Below are positions 34,425 through 46,500 of a DNA stretch of 64,000 bases, piece after piece. The first letter of the stretch is position 1; every line of letters starts with the position of its first letter. The stretch spans positions 3,782,001 through 3,846,000 of the forward strand of contig NC_063154.1 of assembly GCF_020921035.1 (NCBI RefSeq). The letters are read 5' to 3'. A program made the translations under genes and the position numbers. The DNA is from Rhodamnia argentea (Eukaryota; Streptophyta; Magnoliopsida; Myrtales; Myrtaceae). The notes under the pieces were generated by a model. The model was not told the origin of the DNA. It saw nothing but the letters and a program-made list of their open reading frames with translations, and did no database searches.

Positions 34425-37400
34425 TTCGTCTTCAACCTGAAAGTTTTTCAACTTGCATGCATATATCCTTGCAGAGATGACGCTCATTCAGTTCTATTCG
34501 AGCAAATACATAAATTCAGCTCCAGTTGAAGGGTACGTCCGTTTGATTTACTCGAGTGCTGTCTGTTCTGTTGATCGCCAACTCCTGGTCGCGCTTGTTT
34601 CAAGTTTGCGCTAGAGAAGAGCGTGTAGGGTTCATTATTGCGGACGAGAAACCGCGCGTTACAGTGGATCAGAATCCAGAGCATCGAGAAATTTTGTGGT
34701 ATTGGTGATTCGATGCGTTATGGTTTGAGTGCGTGGACCAGGGTGGGAGTGGAAATTTATGGTGTTGATCGGAGTTGTCCTCCCTTGGATTGCAGGGACT
34801 AGAGAGTCTCGTTCTTTTTCTTCTTGCGTTTTCTCTTCCATTAACGGATTGGCGATTGGTATCCATACACTGAGGGTTTTGCTTATCACGATGCAGTTGG
34901 TTGCAGCGAATCCAAAATGGACAGGTGCCTCTTCTGCAAAGAACCGAACTTCAGTTGGTTATCTTTCTAGTTTGGTGGTTTGTCATAATGTTGGCAAATG
35001 CGAGTCCTTTTAAGTGCTTATTGGCTTGCTTTCACAGATCAAAATCGATGGGAGAGTCGTTAAGGATCCAAACCAAAGCTTAAGGTGTCTGAATAGTCAT
35101 GCTTATTTGTGTTTTCTTCACTATTGTTGGTTAAATGAACCTAACATCTGTAATTTGCAAATTATTCTTATTTTTCTTTCTCTTTTGTTTTGTTTGCGCT
35201 TCCCAGCGCAGGATTAGAAGTAGTCTACCATAGACTTCCTTGGAAAGAGCCTGACGCGCCTTACTTTCTTGAAATCCTCTATGAAGATGATAATATGGTA
35301 ATTTCATTTGCGTACTGATGAAGTTCATGTTTTCTTATGATGGGAATGTCTAACTGAGAATTTGTTTAGGATATAAATAAGCTGCCTAGGCGCCTGATAA
35401 ATGTGGACATAAGACGTCCTAGAAGTTAGACCCGTCTTCAGACTGAGCAGAGCTTGCTTACATTTGCTTATTATGGTACATCAATGCATTTATGAAGCCA
35501 AGTTATGCATACATATAGCATGGACAACATGGGAGTGAGCTTTAGAAAGGACCACTACAGCATTGGGTGGTGCTACTGACACAAATTCAAGTTGGGGTGT
35601 GTCGTGGTGAACCACATGAACAACAGGACTTTGGATAATCTGTGTCTGCTTTGAGGACTAGAGAGTTTCCTGTTTTGGAGTCTATATAGTTGTTCATAGT
35701 TTCATTTCATGATTCTCATTATCAACTTTCTTTGGAACCTCTTTTTTCAGATTGCTCTCAACAAGCCCTCTGGGCTGCAAGTTTTACCTGGAGGGCTTTT
35801 TCAACAAAGGACCGTCTTGTCGCTGCTCCAATGGCGAGAAAGCGAGCAGAGCACTTTGTTAGCATCACGAGAACCACATCCTGTACCTGTCCATCGGCTT
35901 GGAAGGGGCACGTCAGGTTAGTCTCTTTGGCTGCTAATAATTAATGAAGGCTCAGTCTGACTATTCAGAAACAACAATTACTTGTTTGTCTAGCTTAAAC
36001 ATGAGATGAGAAGCATGTTGGTGTAAATAAGTATCTACTAAAGTCGAGGCCATCACTTGAGATTGGAATGATGATCACAAAAGAGACTTAACTGAATGTT
36101 TGTCATACTTTTTATCTTTATGATGTTGCTTCAAAATCATGGAAAGTCATTGATTAGTGAAGAAACATTCCGATTGTTACAGGCATACTACTTTGTGCCA
36201 AGACAAAGATTGCAAAGTCTTGCCTTTCCATCTATTTTGCGGATGGAACATCTCTCATTGGAGGGTAAAGGTTCAAAGGAATCTCTCGATTGATGGTCTT
36301 CTTTTTTACTTGTTCATTGTGTTGAAAGGGAACAGCTGATACTCCCTGATAATTGTTCTTGTCTTCCCAATCAAATGATCTGTTGACAAAACTGCAATTC
36401 TTTTGATGTAGAAATACCACTAAGGAGTCCAGTTCTGTCAGGAAAATTTCAAAGATATACCGTGCACTAGTAAATGGACTAGTTGACGAGGATGAGGTAA
36501 TGCTACAGCATTACTTTATTGTTCTTCCATTCTATTACTTTATTTCCATGAGTCTTAACCTGCTATTTTGATTTGTGCTGTTGCACTGGATTGATATGCT
36601 ATTAGCAAAAAAGTATGTGACTAAGGCCTTTATTTTTGAAAAATGACTGAATTTTTTTACTTCAGTTTCCATGTGAAGACAACTTTTCACACAAGGTAGA
36701 TAACCCCTGCAAAACTACCAGAGAATCGTTATTCAATGTGTATGATATCTTTCTATCGCTAGTGAAATTGCTTCATTCGTGTCCTATTATATGATATTAT
36801 AGTTGATCCCTATGAACAACAGAACTGAAGTACATTGGCATGGAAATTACTATGTATAGAAGCCAAATTCCATATCATTTGAAGTAAGAATTGCACTTTA
36901 AATATCATGCACCCCTGGGTGGTCCAGTAAAAGAAAATGCAGAATTTTTCTCATTTTGAGTGGAAAAATTTAGAATAATTGTAAGAACTGATTACATTAG
37001 AGACGATTTACAAATTTAGGGTGGGAAATGCTCTACTTGACTTATTTGGAGATTACGTCCTTGACCTTTGCTGGTTCATGAACCCATACATCATCCTTGC
37101 GGAGCTGTTATGAATCTTCATTTTCGTCCAGATGTCTCTATTTCTCTTCTTTTGTTAATCTTGAATGAATAAAGAGGATTGGGGGGTGAAGTTGCAAGAA
37201 ACTAAGGGCATGTTTGGGTAGGCTTTTACTTGTTGCTTGTTGCTTAATCCAAATTTTGCAACGGATGCATTCTGATCTTTTCTTAGGCCGTAACACCTCA
37301 AACCTTTCATGAGATACAAATTTTGACACCTAGATTCACATATAACATTTTCATAATCTTTTGAAATTTGGATAATTTTAAATTGCGGTGGAAAAGCAAA

Positions 37401-40400
37401 AATTTTATTATTGCTTTTTCTGAAACATGAACAGACATGCCTCGAGTCTCTGAAACATAAACAAACATGCCTTGAGTCTCTAAAAGACTCAGGTGATATT
37501 TTGCTGTGAAAGTTAAAGAAGGAATGGTAGATGGTTGAGTCCCACGAACTGCTGAGTAAGGAATTGCCGACCATGCAAAGGATGTTCTTGAGATAAGATG
37601 GACAGACTAGAGAGAAACATGAAGTAAGGTGGTTCAAAGAAACAGAAGGCATAAGATCACAAGTCCCTTAGCATAGGTCTTTGGTTGCATGGGTCAGCTT
37701 CAAAGAGGTAGAAGTATAGTGAAGTACCTAAGCATTAGTAATTTAATAAAAAGGAGTCCAGGCTTATTGGACTTCTAGCAGTTTGCCAAGATGCAGCAGA
37801 TATTGAAGCTCTCTTGTGATGTTAGTGTTGGGTATTCTACTTAACCATATTAATTTTGAGCAACTCGTCAAGCCTTATTTTGTGGTCAAGCCTGGCCGTA
37901 ACAACCAATTCCTGCGAGGGAAGCCTAATATAGAGGTGGGTTGCCAGTTCGTGCTTAGGATTTGTGCTCATTGGATTTATTTCTATACAAATTTATTGTA
38001 ATAGAACTCACTTGATAAATTCCTAGATCTTGCAATGGATCATGTCCTACTATTACACAGAGAATCAAATGCTACACTACAAATCAATGTTCCATTATAG
38101 TAACGATACAAATGAATGTTCCATTATTGAATTTTTTTCGAAGTATTTGTCTGAACAGTTGATTCGAAACCTCATCAATTTCTCCGTTGCTAATATAGTT
38201 ACTAATTTATTCCTTAGTGCTTATGCATCATGTTTTCTTGTCTTTTCTTCTCTAGCTGATTATTCACTTCTTATTTCTTCTGTCTCCATTCAAGAGCGAT
38301 GCTCGATTCTTGTTATTTTAATAGTTCTCATTTGGATCTAATTATCTTATTTGAAACTTCCAAAGTGAATAAGGCATTGGTCATCTTTGTGCTGATTGCC
38401 TTCTCTTACTTTCTATGTTTTCTTTGAACTTTTAAATATTGGCTCTTCATTTTCTTCTCTGCAGGTTATTATTAGTGAGCCAATTGGAGTAATAAAGTAT
38501 CCTGGTGTTGCTAAAGGGCTTTATGTTGCTTCCCCCTCAGGTTCGATGATATTTCCTAACAGTACTATGCTTTCTACGGGTTCTATGATTTTGCAAATAC
38601 CATGACCTCAAGGGGACCACAGTTTCCTAGCAATTCTCCTTTCAATTTCTGCTGACTTCTGGTTTCTTCAATGTGTTCTCTTGCAACTGGGATTTATGCA
38701 TCACTGTCTCATGCAGCTTTTAACTGTTTCAACCAGGTAAGCCAGCTCTGAGCAAAGTTAAGGTTCTTGAGAGAAATGTGCCGGGAAATTGCTCTTTGAT
38801 CCAGGTATTCTGCACATGTCGCACCGGTAAACCCTAAAGGATTTTAAGTTTCATTTTCTGAAGTACCTGTGAGGGTGAAATCTAAAGGAGAAGTCCTTGA
38901 AAGTGATGGCACTTGAATATCCACTTAAGCATGCCCAATCATAAGCATTAGAGCTGGGCCTTCATTGTAAAGGAGTTTGTTGTCTGCTGTTTTTGGACCG
39001 TCTTTCAATATTGCACATTTCCACTTGCAAACAGCTTATCTTAGACAAAGTATCATGCACTCTATATTGTTCATAGTTTGCATGTATTTATGCACAAGTT
39101 CACTCATTTGCATTGGACTTTAACAGGTTGAGATCCAGTCTGGTCGCCCACATCAAATACGTATTCATCTTTCATTTATAGGGCATCCCTTGTTGGGTAA
39201 ACATTCACATTTAATATGTTTTTCATCGATATGAATTTGTCAGTGCAATCTATGTAGTGTTAAATCTTTTTAGAAGAATTTGGATATGTTCATTGAAGAT
39301 AGGACAGTGATGGATTATGAGTTGTTCGTAAGGAAGGAAATGTTGTGATACTGCGAGAGTATAAAAGGGTATCTCATTGTATAAATCAATATAGTCATAC
39401 TCAGTGCTATGAAGTTGCTCCTTGAAAAGTAATTTCCCATCCCAACGGATATGCTTGTCAATGTCCTCCCTAAAGAACATGGTACAGGAGGTCTGTGATC
39501 TAGCCTGAACTGAACAATGGCAGCATGTTCTTATTGAAGACTATATATTAGGTTAAATTCTTACTAAAAGGGTGAAAAGCTCAGTTATGATAATGGCATC
39601 TTACAAATTAAGGTTTTTAACTGATGTTGAAAGAATTTCTAGCAGATGATGTGCCATATAGCTAGTCTTACATAAGCAATAAAAGTTGAGAAATTGTGCA
39701 TTGTAGTAAGACGAAAAAGAAGCATCTCATCGATACGGAGGGGAGAGGCTATTATATCTCGTTAGAAGGGCAAAATGCATTAAGCAGGCCTCAATTTACT
39801 TATTCAGATCAGCAAGATATGGATGGCTTCAATATACTGATGCAATTTGTACAAGTCACTAAAAAAGTGACGGGATGAACATAATTTTAACATTGGAGAT
39901 GACTCAGTAACACAACTTGTGGCAAGAAATTACTTTGATTTGGTTGATAATTTGCCTTTACTTTTTTCTATTTGATGCAAAGAGTGAGTAGCTGGAAATT
40001 GGATAGACCAAATTTGTAAAATGGAGTACTGTAGATAAAAGGCCTATACTCAATTTGTGAAAATTCTGGACTTTAGTTTCATTCCCTTTAACTTTATTTA
40101 AGATCAACGAAAGATAGACTAATGGACCTACATGCAAACTGATGTCAGATTATTTCTTAAATGTTGATTTAGTTTTCCTTTTCAGAGGTGTCAAAATTTT
40201 GTTGATCTTCCTCTTTTGTTTTAGTATGAAATTTACCTCTTGCTTGCAATATGTAGTTTCTGATGTTTAGTTCGTCTGATGTCATTTATCAGGTGACCCT
40301 CTTTATGTTAGTGGTGGGAAACCAAGATGCTTTGATTCTCAATCTGTTGATGAAGGTTTTGCGCAGGATGGGTATGTAGATGTCTTATGGATTAATAGTG

Positions 40401-41620
40401 GATAATAACAATTCCTTCTTACTTTTGAACCTTGTCAAAGCATCTCTCTTCTTCTGGCCTCTACACTGCGATAAATAGTGTGGCAATATGATCTCTCTTC
40501 TTCTGGTCACAGTGTGTTTAAATTTAGAAACAAAATGTAAAACTGGTTAGAAAACATGAAGCTCGTCTTAGTGAATAAAGAAATTGGTTAGAAATAACTT
40601 TTGTCAAAGTTTAACAAAACAAAACAATTTTCTCGAAAACTGGAAAATAACTGTTACAAGTGAAAATGCCACGAAAGTGTTATGATGCTTTGTTTTTCTT
40701 AAACTGTTAGGACAAAGTTGGTTAAAAACCCGAGTTGTCTCACTTGAAAACCCTATGCCAAACATGCTTTTAAAGAATTCTTTGAAATTTTTTAGTGAGA
40801 GTGAAGAGACTGTTCTGTGGAACCTCTGATCTTTGAGTGTTCAAACTAATTTCAAATGTTGTCAGTGATTTGACTTCTTTGTTATTCCAATGTTCAATAC
40901 AAGTTGGGGCCCACAAACGTGAGTTTAATAATTGATGGCTCTTTGAATTTGCGTAGTCATCCTCATTATTGGAAAATGTGTTCCGTTTAGAAAAGGAGTG
41001 GAATGGAGAAGATTTTGCCAGAATGCATCATCCTCCTTACCCATCTTTGAAAATGAAAAGATGAGAGGACTGCCTAACTGGTTTAATCCACTTGATTTGC
41101 TTGATTAATTTATTTAGAGAAGTACGTGCTGTCTTACCATGCACTTTATTTTGGCTTTGCTTAGTGGGTATTGTAGGCCTCAACACGCAGTTCCAGGGGA
41201 CTCTGGCTATTTCTTGCACGCACATCAACTGCTTCTGTCACACCCAGTTACAGACGAGGTAAGTGCGGGACCAAGCCTTGGCTGTCAAGCCATCAAGCTA
41301 TCATTCTTATGTCCCAACATATTGGCATTACCCTACTCTGAGCATACGAAGAAAGGTTTTTTTGCATTGGTCGCATGGATGAGATTGTGTAATGGACCAA
41401 AATCACACTGCCCACGTAAAATGCATGCTAACCGTTTTGTCCTTGAATTCTGAGAAAGCTCGTCCCTCGTTGGTTTGCTTTTCCCACTTATCATGACAAG
41501 ACAGTTGTGTATTGACCGCTGTGGCAGGTAATTAAGATAATTGCACCTTTACCATCTATCCTCCAAACTCAAGGAGAAGCCCAGAGCATTCAACAAGAGT
41601 CGGTTGGAAACTTTCAGTGA
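34292..41620 (+). CDS. PUS5: RluA-family RNA pseudouridine synthase 5-like protein, HRLG active-site variant
   Basis: Exons: 34292-34385, 34475-34532, 34897-34924, 35038-35084, 35207-35297, 35751-35916, 36183-36264, 36412-36496, 38465-38540, 38737-38804, 39127-39196, 40293-40371, 41165-41258 and 41528-41620, giving 376 aa. All 13 introns are GT-AG with consistent phase. An S4-like RNA-binding segment (YINSAPVEGWLQRIQNGQIK) is followed by the synthase fold: YEDDNMIALNKPSGL (motif I), HRLGRGTSG at residues 154-162 (motif II), SKIYRALVNG, and IQSGRPHQIRIHLSFIGHPL with GDPLYV (motif III). The family catalytic Asp of HRLD is Gly157 here, encoded by GGA. The rest of the fold is intact, so it may be a non-catalytic RNA binder or use another residue. 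I believe the Arabidopsis homologue At3g52260 shows the same change but cannot verify this. No organelle transit peptide is obvious. Confidence 0.92.
34391..34419 (+). repeat. (CT)n microsatellite at the start of intron 1 of the pseudouridine synthase gene
   Basis: Begins 5 nt after the 5' splice site at 34386. Confidence 0.9.
36497..38464 (+). other. Long intron (about 2 kb) of the pseudouridine synthase gene
   Basis: Contains repeat-like sequence such as aagggcatgtttgggtaggc near 37204, the kind of end often seen on plant TIR elements, and a duplicated 'gagtctctgaaacataaac / gagtctctaaaagac' near 37440-37490. I could not delimit an element. Confidence 0.4.
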
Positions 41621-42119
41621 TCTTGCTGGGTAAGAACAACGCTGCTTGGCAATCGATTGCGCATAAATCATCGTAATTCTCATATGAAAGATCGGGACCA
41701 GAAATCTAGCATGACTGCATTGAGGCGCTGGGTCAGCGCGGGGATGTCAATGCAAAGCTTGTTTCCCTCTTTTTGGGTGTTGAGGGCAATGTTTTCTGAT
41801 GGATTAGGCCTTTCTTATTCGCGTTTGACCCTTTTTTTGCTTCCATGATAATTATGATTAGTTTCTTAGATAACTCGACAAGGAAAGGTTTAGAAATGAA
41901 AATTGAACGAGGCCGTAAATAGACTCGGGCCATAAGGTATAACAGGCCCTTTCTATCCTGTTTAGCCTGGGTCAAGTAAGTCCCCATGCCCTCCCTCACC
42001 AAAAAAAGAGTAAACCCTCCTGCCAAGGCCACTGGAAATGACGGGCCTGGCGATTGGGTCATGCCCTCTTCGTTAGGTCTTGTCAAAGCCCTATAACTAT
42101 GCTTCGAAGCCCGATTTCC
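41621..42119. other. 3' flank of the pseudouridine synthase gene
   Basis: Likely 3' UTR and flank. No gene recognised. Confidence 0.35.
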
Positions 42120-42830
42120 GGTTAATGGGCCAAATATGCGCTCTCGACTAGGAGATGCCTATTAGGCCCAGCCCATGGACTTACGGGACTACTTAAGGGC
42201 CGTAAAGGCCAATATAATGTGCAATTGACAGCCCATTTTGACCTTCAGGAGCTGAATTGAGGCTCGATTTTCAACTAATGGACCTATGCTATGGCCCAGT
42301 GGGCCTGATCAATGAATATGGACCATGATGGACTGTGCGAACCCCTTTGGGAAAGGAAAAGAACTGACAGTCCTTGCTGTGGGCCTTAAAGCCCAATAAA
42401 TTGGGGAATTTGGGGCCCATACGTTGACCTTAAGCAATCCAGTTGAGGCCCAACTTTCAACTAATGGGCCTATTGTGGCTCTGAGTGGCCCATTAGGCCT
42501 AGACCATGAACCTAACGGGCTTATTAAGTGGGCCTTGAAATTCAATGCAATGGGCCCAATTTCAGCTATCAGACCGACAAGGCCGAAAGTGCGAGGGCCA
42601 TTGGGCCCAGCCTTTGCACATAATGTGGGCCTTAAGGCCCAAAATATTGGGCTACGAGAGCCCACATCACGACCTGCATTAGCTTAATTCGTCTGTTGGA
42701 CCTACGCTAAGGCCCATTGGGCCTGATGAATTTTCTGCACGAGGCCCAGTGAACCCAGCCCATATTCACGGTCCTAGTTGTGGGCCATAAAGCCCAATTC
42801 TTGGGGCTATTGCGGGCCCGATAGAAAAAA
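42120..42830. repeat. Array of GGCCC/GGGCC-rich degenerate repeats between convergent genes
   Basis: About 20 GGCCC or GGGCC words in roughly 710 bp. Four degenerate copies begin with a (t)gggcc-taaaggcc/agccca motif near 42197, 42381, 42627 and 42782. Shared following segments include tttcaactaatgg(g/a)cctat, ggcccattgggcctga and ccttg-ac. Spacing is irregular (about 184, 246 and 155 bp). It lies between two genes that end toward each other, so it is not an obvious promoter. Confidence 0.7.
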
Positions 42831-43530
42831 GAGGGGTCGATAGGCTATCTTCTTTTTCTGGGTTCTCGAGTTTCCGTCCGTCTCACAGAGAGAAAATGGT
42901 ACCAGCTAGGCAACAGTGTGAACACACCAGTAAAGCAACAGTATGTGAACACTATCCGTCCGAAAGCGCCACTTAAATTGAACATAAAATTCAACAGACG
43001 TGATTATTAGTCTGACTTTGGAATATAATAACAGCAACAACAAAGAAAAATACCTAATGGTTTCGCAAGCTTGGCACATACACCACAGCTATAGGACCCA
43101 ACGCAGCCACGAAGTCAAAAGACAAAACACACAAAGCTATGACCTACCCACCACCATATTCACCACTATAAAAGGGTCAAAAGCATCTTTTGACGATAAG
43201 GCGAGATGCTCCATCCCGCCTCCAGAAGAAGGGTAGAGAAAAGGATAAAAGATTTCCAGAGATTATTGCTGTATATCCCACCTAATACAACAATACAAGG
43301 ACTGCGGCTGCTGCAGCTGCAACATTACAACCAACTACAATCATTTCTTCTTTTTTTCCCAAAAAGCAGACAGTTCTCCTGTCCGTCTCGCCTACATTTT
43401 AATTGAACAATACGAAATCTAAAAGAAGACTTAAAATGGAGCGATACAAAAACTATTATACAAGTCAAAACGGCAAAAAGAGAGAATTGCCGTTGAGGAC
43501 CCCTTTCAAAAGGCCCGCCCACCGTTTCAA
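42831..43530. other. 3' flank of the SANT-domain gene
   Basis: Probable 3' UTR and downstream sequence of the minus-strand gene ending at 43531. No other gene recognised. Confidence 0.4.
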
Positions 43531-46500
43531 CTACCTTCCTAAGTCCCCCTTACCTCTCCAAGACTCTTCCTCTCTGACAATATTCCCATTCTGATGCCCC
43601 ACCAACGGATCAGACTGCGCAAATTGCATTTTGATAGCCGTCACAGGATCCGAAACGGTATTACATGGGGACCCCACAAGCACACCTCCTCTACCCACTA
43701 CGTTCATTGCAATCATCCCCCTCCCTTGATGCTGAATGCCGGCAGACACTGCTTCAAACCCATTATACCGTTGCATCTCAGAGCATGCATCTTGACGTTG
43801 CTTCACATCTATGGCGAACGGTTGAACTTTCAATTCATCCCGGCTCCTATAAAGCCGATAATCCACAATCCCATTGCCGTTGGTCACTTCTCTTGATGGG
43901 AAAACAGAGACACCATTCAAACTACACTCGCTGCTCTTGGACACCGGCTGCAATGTGTGCTGCTCCAGTTTAGTCGCAGGCAGAGGAAAATTACTGAATG
44001 CAGCTGGATACTTGGCCAGCAAGAGTGCTGAATCAGGCAAAGACGAAATCTGAATTCTGTTACCATCCCAGAAACCGTAGCTCCTCAAGGGAACATTCTC
44101 CAGGCCTGTGTAGTTATTACGGTCGAACTTTAGCATCGCCGAATTCCCACCCTCATTATGATTACTATTGGGTTTCAAATCAGACTCCTTCCTGCCCGAC
44201 TTCCGTTGAGGGACTCCATTCTCATCATTATCCTGGACATTTACCTTGGGTGTAGGCTGAGACGGTGGATGGCTGAGTATTTGGCCAAAAAGTTTGAAAT
44301 CACCAGACTTACTCTGTTTCTGGGAGTCTGGTAAACTTGGAATATCAATTTTGGACAAGCCAATAGGTTGTTCTGATTTATGTGGCAGGAGAGGAAGCTC
44401 AGCTACAGAACTGTGAGATTTGCTGGTAGTACACTTCCTAAGATGGAAATCCGGCAGCACATATCGACAGGAAAAACTATTCTCAGGCTTCGAATGTTTA
44501 TGAACGTCGGAAAACTCTCCACTGGTGGACCCACTGTTCTCCTGTGCATGCAACTGTATCGGATAACCTCGAAGTATCTGGGATGATTCCATCTGGCTCA
44601 GCAGGGGACTTCCAGAGACATGCTTGTAATATTCGTCATTACTGACAAATTGCTTGTGCTTCTCTTTATTAGGTGGTCCATCAGATGTTGATGACATTCT
44701 ATCTTGGGTTCTACTGTTCTTGGAATAATTGGGAGCAGAATCTGATGACAAAGATCTAGTGGCACCTTGAAACTTTTCATCATGCCGTGAATCACTGGAA
44801 GATTTTTCGACAGGGTCCAAAATAAGCGAACCTTGATGCTCTGACTCAGACTTGAGAATGAACCCAAAACACGGGCTTCTATCAGCAGGCAATCGAGAAG
44901 AATTAATCTTCGCATCAAACTCTCCCGACGAGCAGAGCAAACTACTTCCATGAGTTGTATCACCATTGCACTTCTGAGGAAGCAACGCCTCCTGTCCCCA
45001 TGCTACATTTTTAAAACCTTCCGAGCATGCTTGAATTGCATGATTACCATCAGCAGAAGCTGAGAAAGGGTAGCTGTGATCAGTATCTTCCCTGATAGAT
45101 GCTGAATCTACCAGAGCAGCACCTGCTCCAGTTGCTTCCACTCTTGTGACGTCTAAATCTGCTATAGATTTCTGAGTTCCAACTGATGCAGAAATGGAAC
45201 CAACACCTTCAGAAACTACCTCATCCCCATCTCTCATCTGGCAGACATCAGGGACCACAATTTCCATATCTTTGACGTATTCACAGCTTAACTCTCCACT
45301 ACCAGTGTTCCCATCTGATTTGTTCAGGTCATCCTGAAAGTTCAAGGATTTACAATCAGTTTCAACTCGATTTACGTCTTTGACAAGCAAGTCCTCATCC
45401 ATTTTAGAGCTTAACTTATCACCACAAATGGCTGAACTAATTTCTAAGCCACAGGCATCCTCCATGTCACCATCGCCATTGGCATCTTCACTGACAGGCG
45501 TATCCCTACTTCTGCAGATAGGAAGCAATGAATCCAAGCCAAGGCATTTTCGAGCCTTACTAAAGAAAACTCTACATTGATCTACGGATCGTGTCCCAAC
45601 GAACCGTGAGATCAATGCAAAATCTTTACCATAAGATGATACAGCTCGCATGAATGCAGACTTCTCATCATCCGTCCAATCAGAGGCGTCCATTTCCCCA
45701 GAACTCTCACCTGAACATGTCTCCTCCTCTACATTCTCCATAAATTCAGGTGTAAAAGGCCGTTTTCGGACAAAATCCACCTTTGAACACTTCAGTTCCC
45801 TGCTTCCCTCAGCTGGATCAACAGAACTTGTGACACACGAACTCATTGCTTCCGATGAAAGCGACCCGCATATTCCAGCTAAAACATCAGCAGCAACTGT
45901 CTCCCTTTCACTCCCGAGAACATCAAAACTGCTACTCCTCTCCAAGTCACCACAATCAGCTCGTGATGATCTAGAGTTACAATAGCCATTCATATATATC
46001 CCTCCAGCGCATCCTTGTCGTTCTAGCATGAATTCATCCTCCCGGGCTGCCATCGCAGAAGCAGCGCCGAGGACATCAAGGGAGACAGCATTCACCTCAC
46101 GGCTCCATCTTTTCTTTGATGTTACCAGGTAATTATTGGCAGCTAGTGACTTTCCTCGCTTTCCAAAGTCCAGCTTCTTCATAGTTCTCTCAAAAGTATC
46201 AGACTTGTGGTTTTTGTAATAGAAATCAACACAATCCGCAGTTGTCTTGTGATCAAGGAAAGAAGCAATCTTGCTGAAATCTTTCCCAATGGTTGCCAAC
46301 TTATCCAGAAAAATTTCTCTTTCTTCTGCCGTCCATGGATTAATCATTTTCTTCTCTTTCTCGACGGCACAAGGATCTTCAATTAGACCATTCATGGAGA
46401 TAAACCTGGATGCCATCTTCTCCCTGTCATCTGAGATCAATGCCGGCATTTTTAAGTACTTCCTGTAAGACTTCATTTGGGAATCTGAGAGCAGCTTGCT

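Noticed and set aside
39250..39480. 76-codon minus-strand frame in a pseudouridine synthase intron with a 'KHI...FKEQ' word
   Set aside because: Slight resemblance to a copia-type RNase H tail, but the match is short, with no neighbouring domain or LTR seen.
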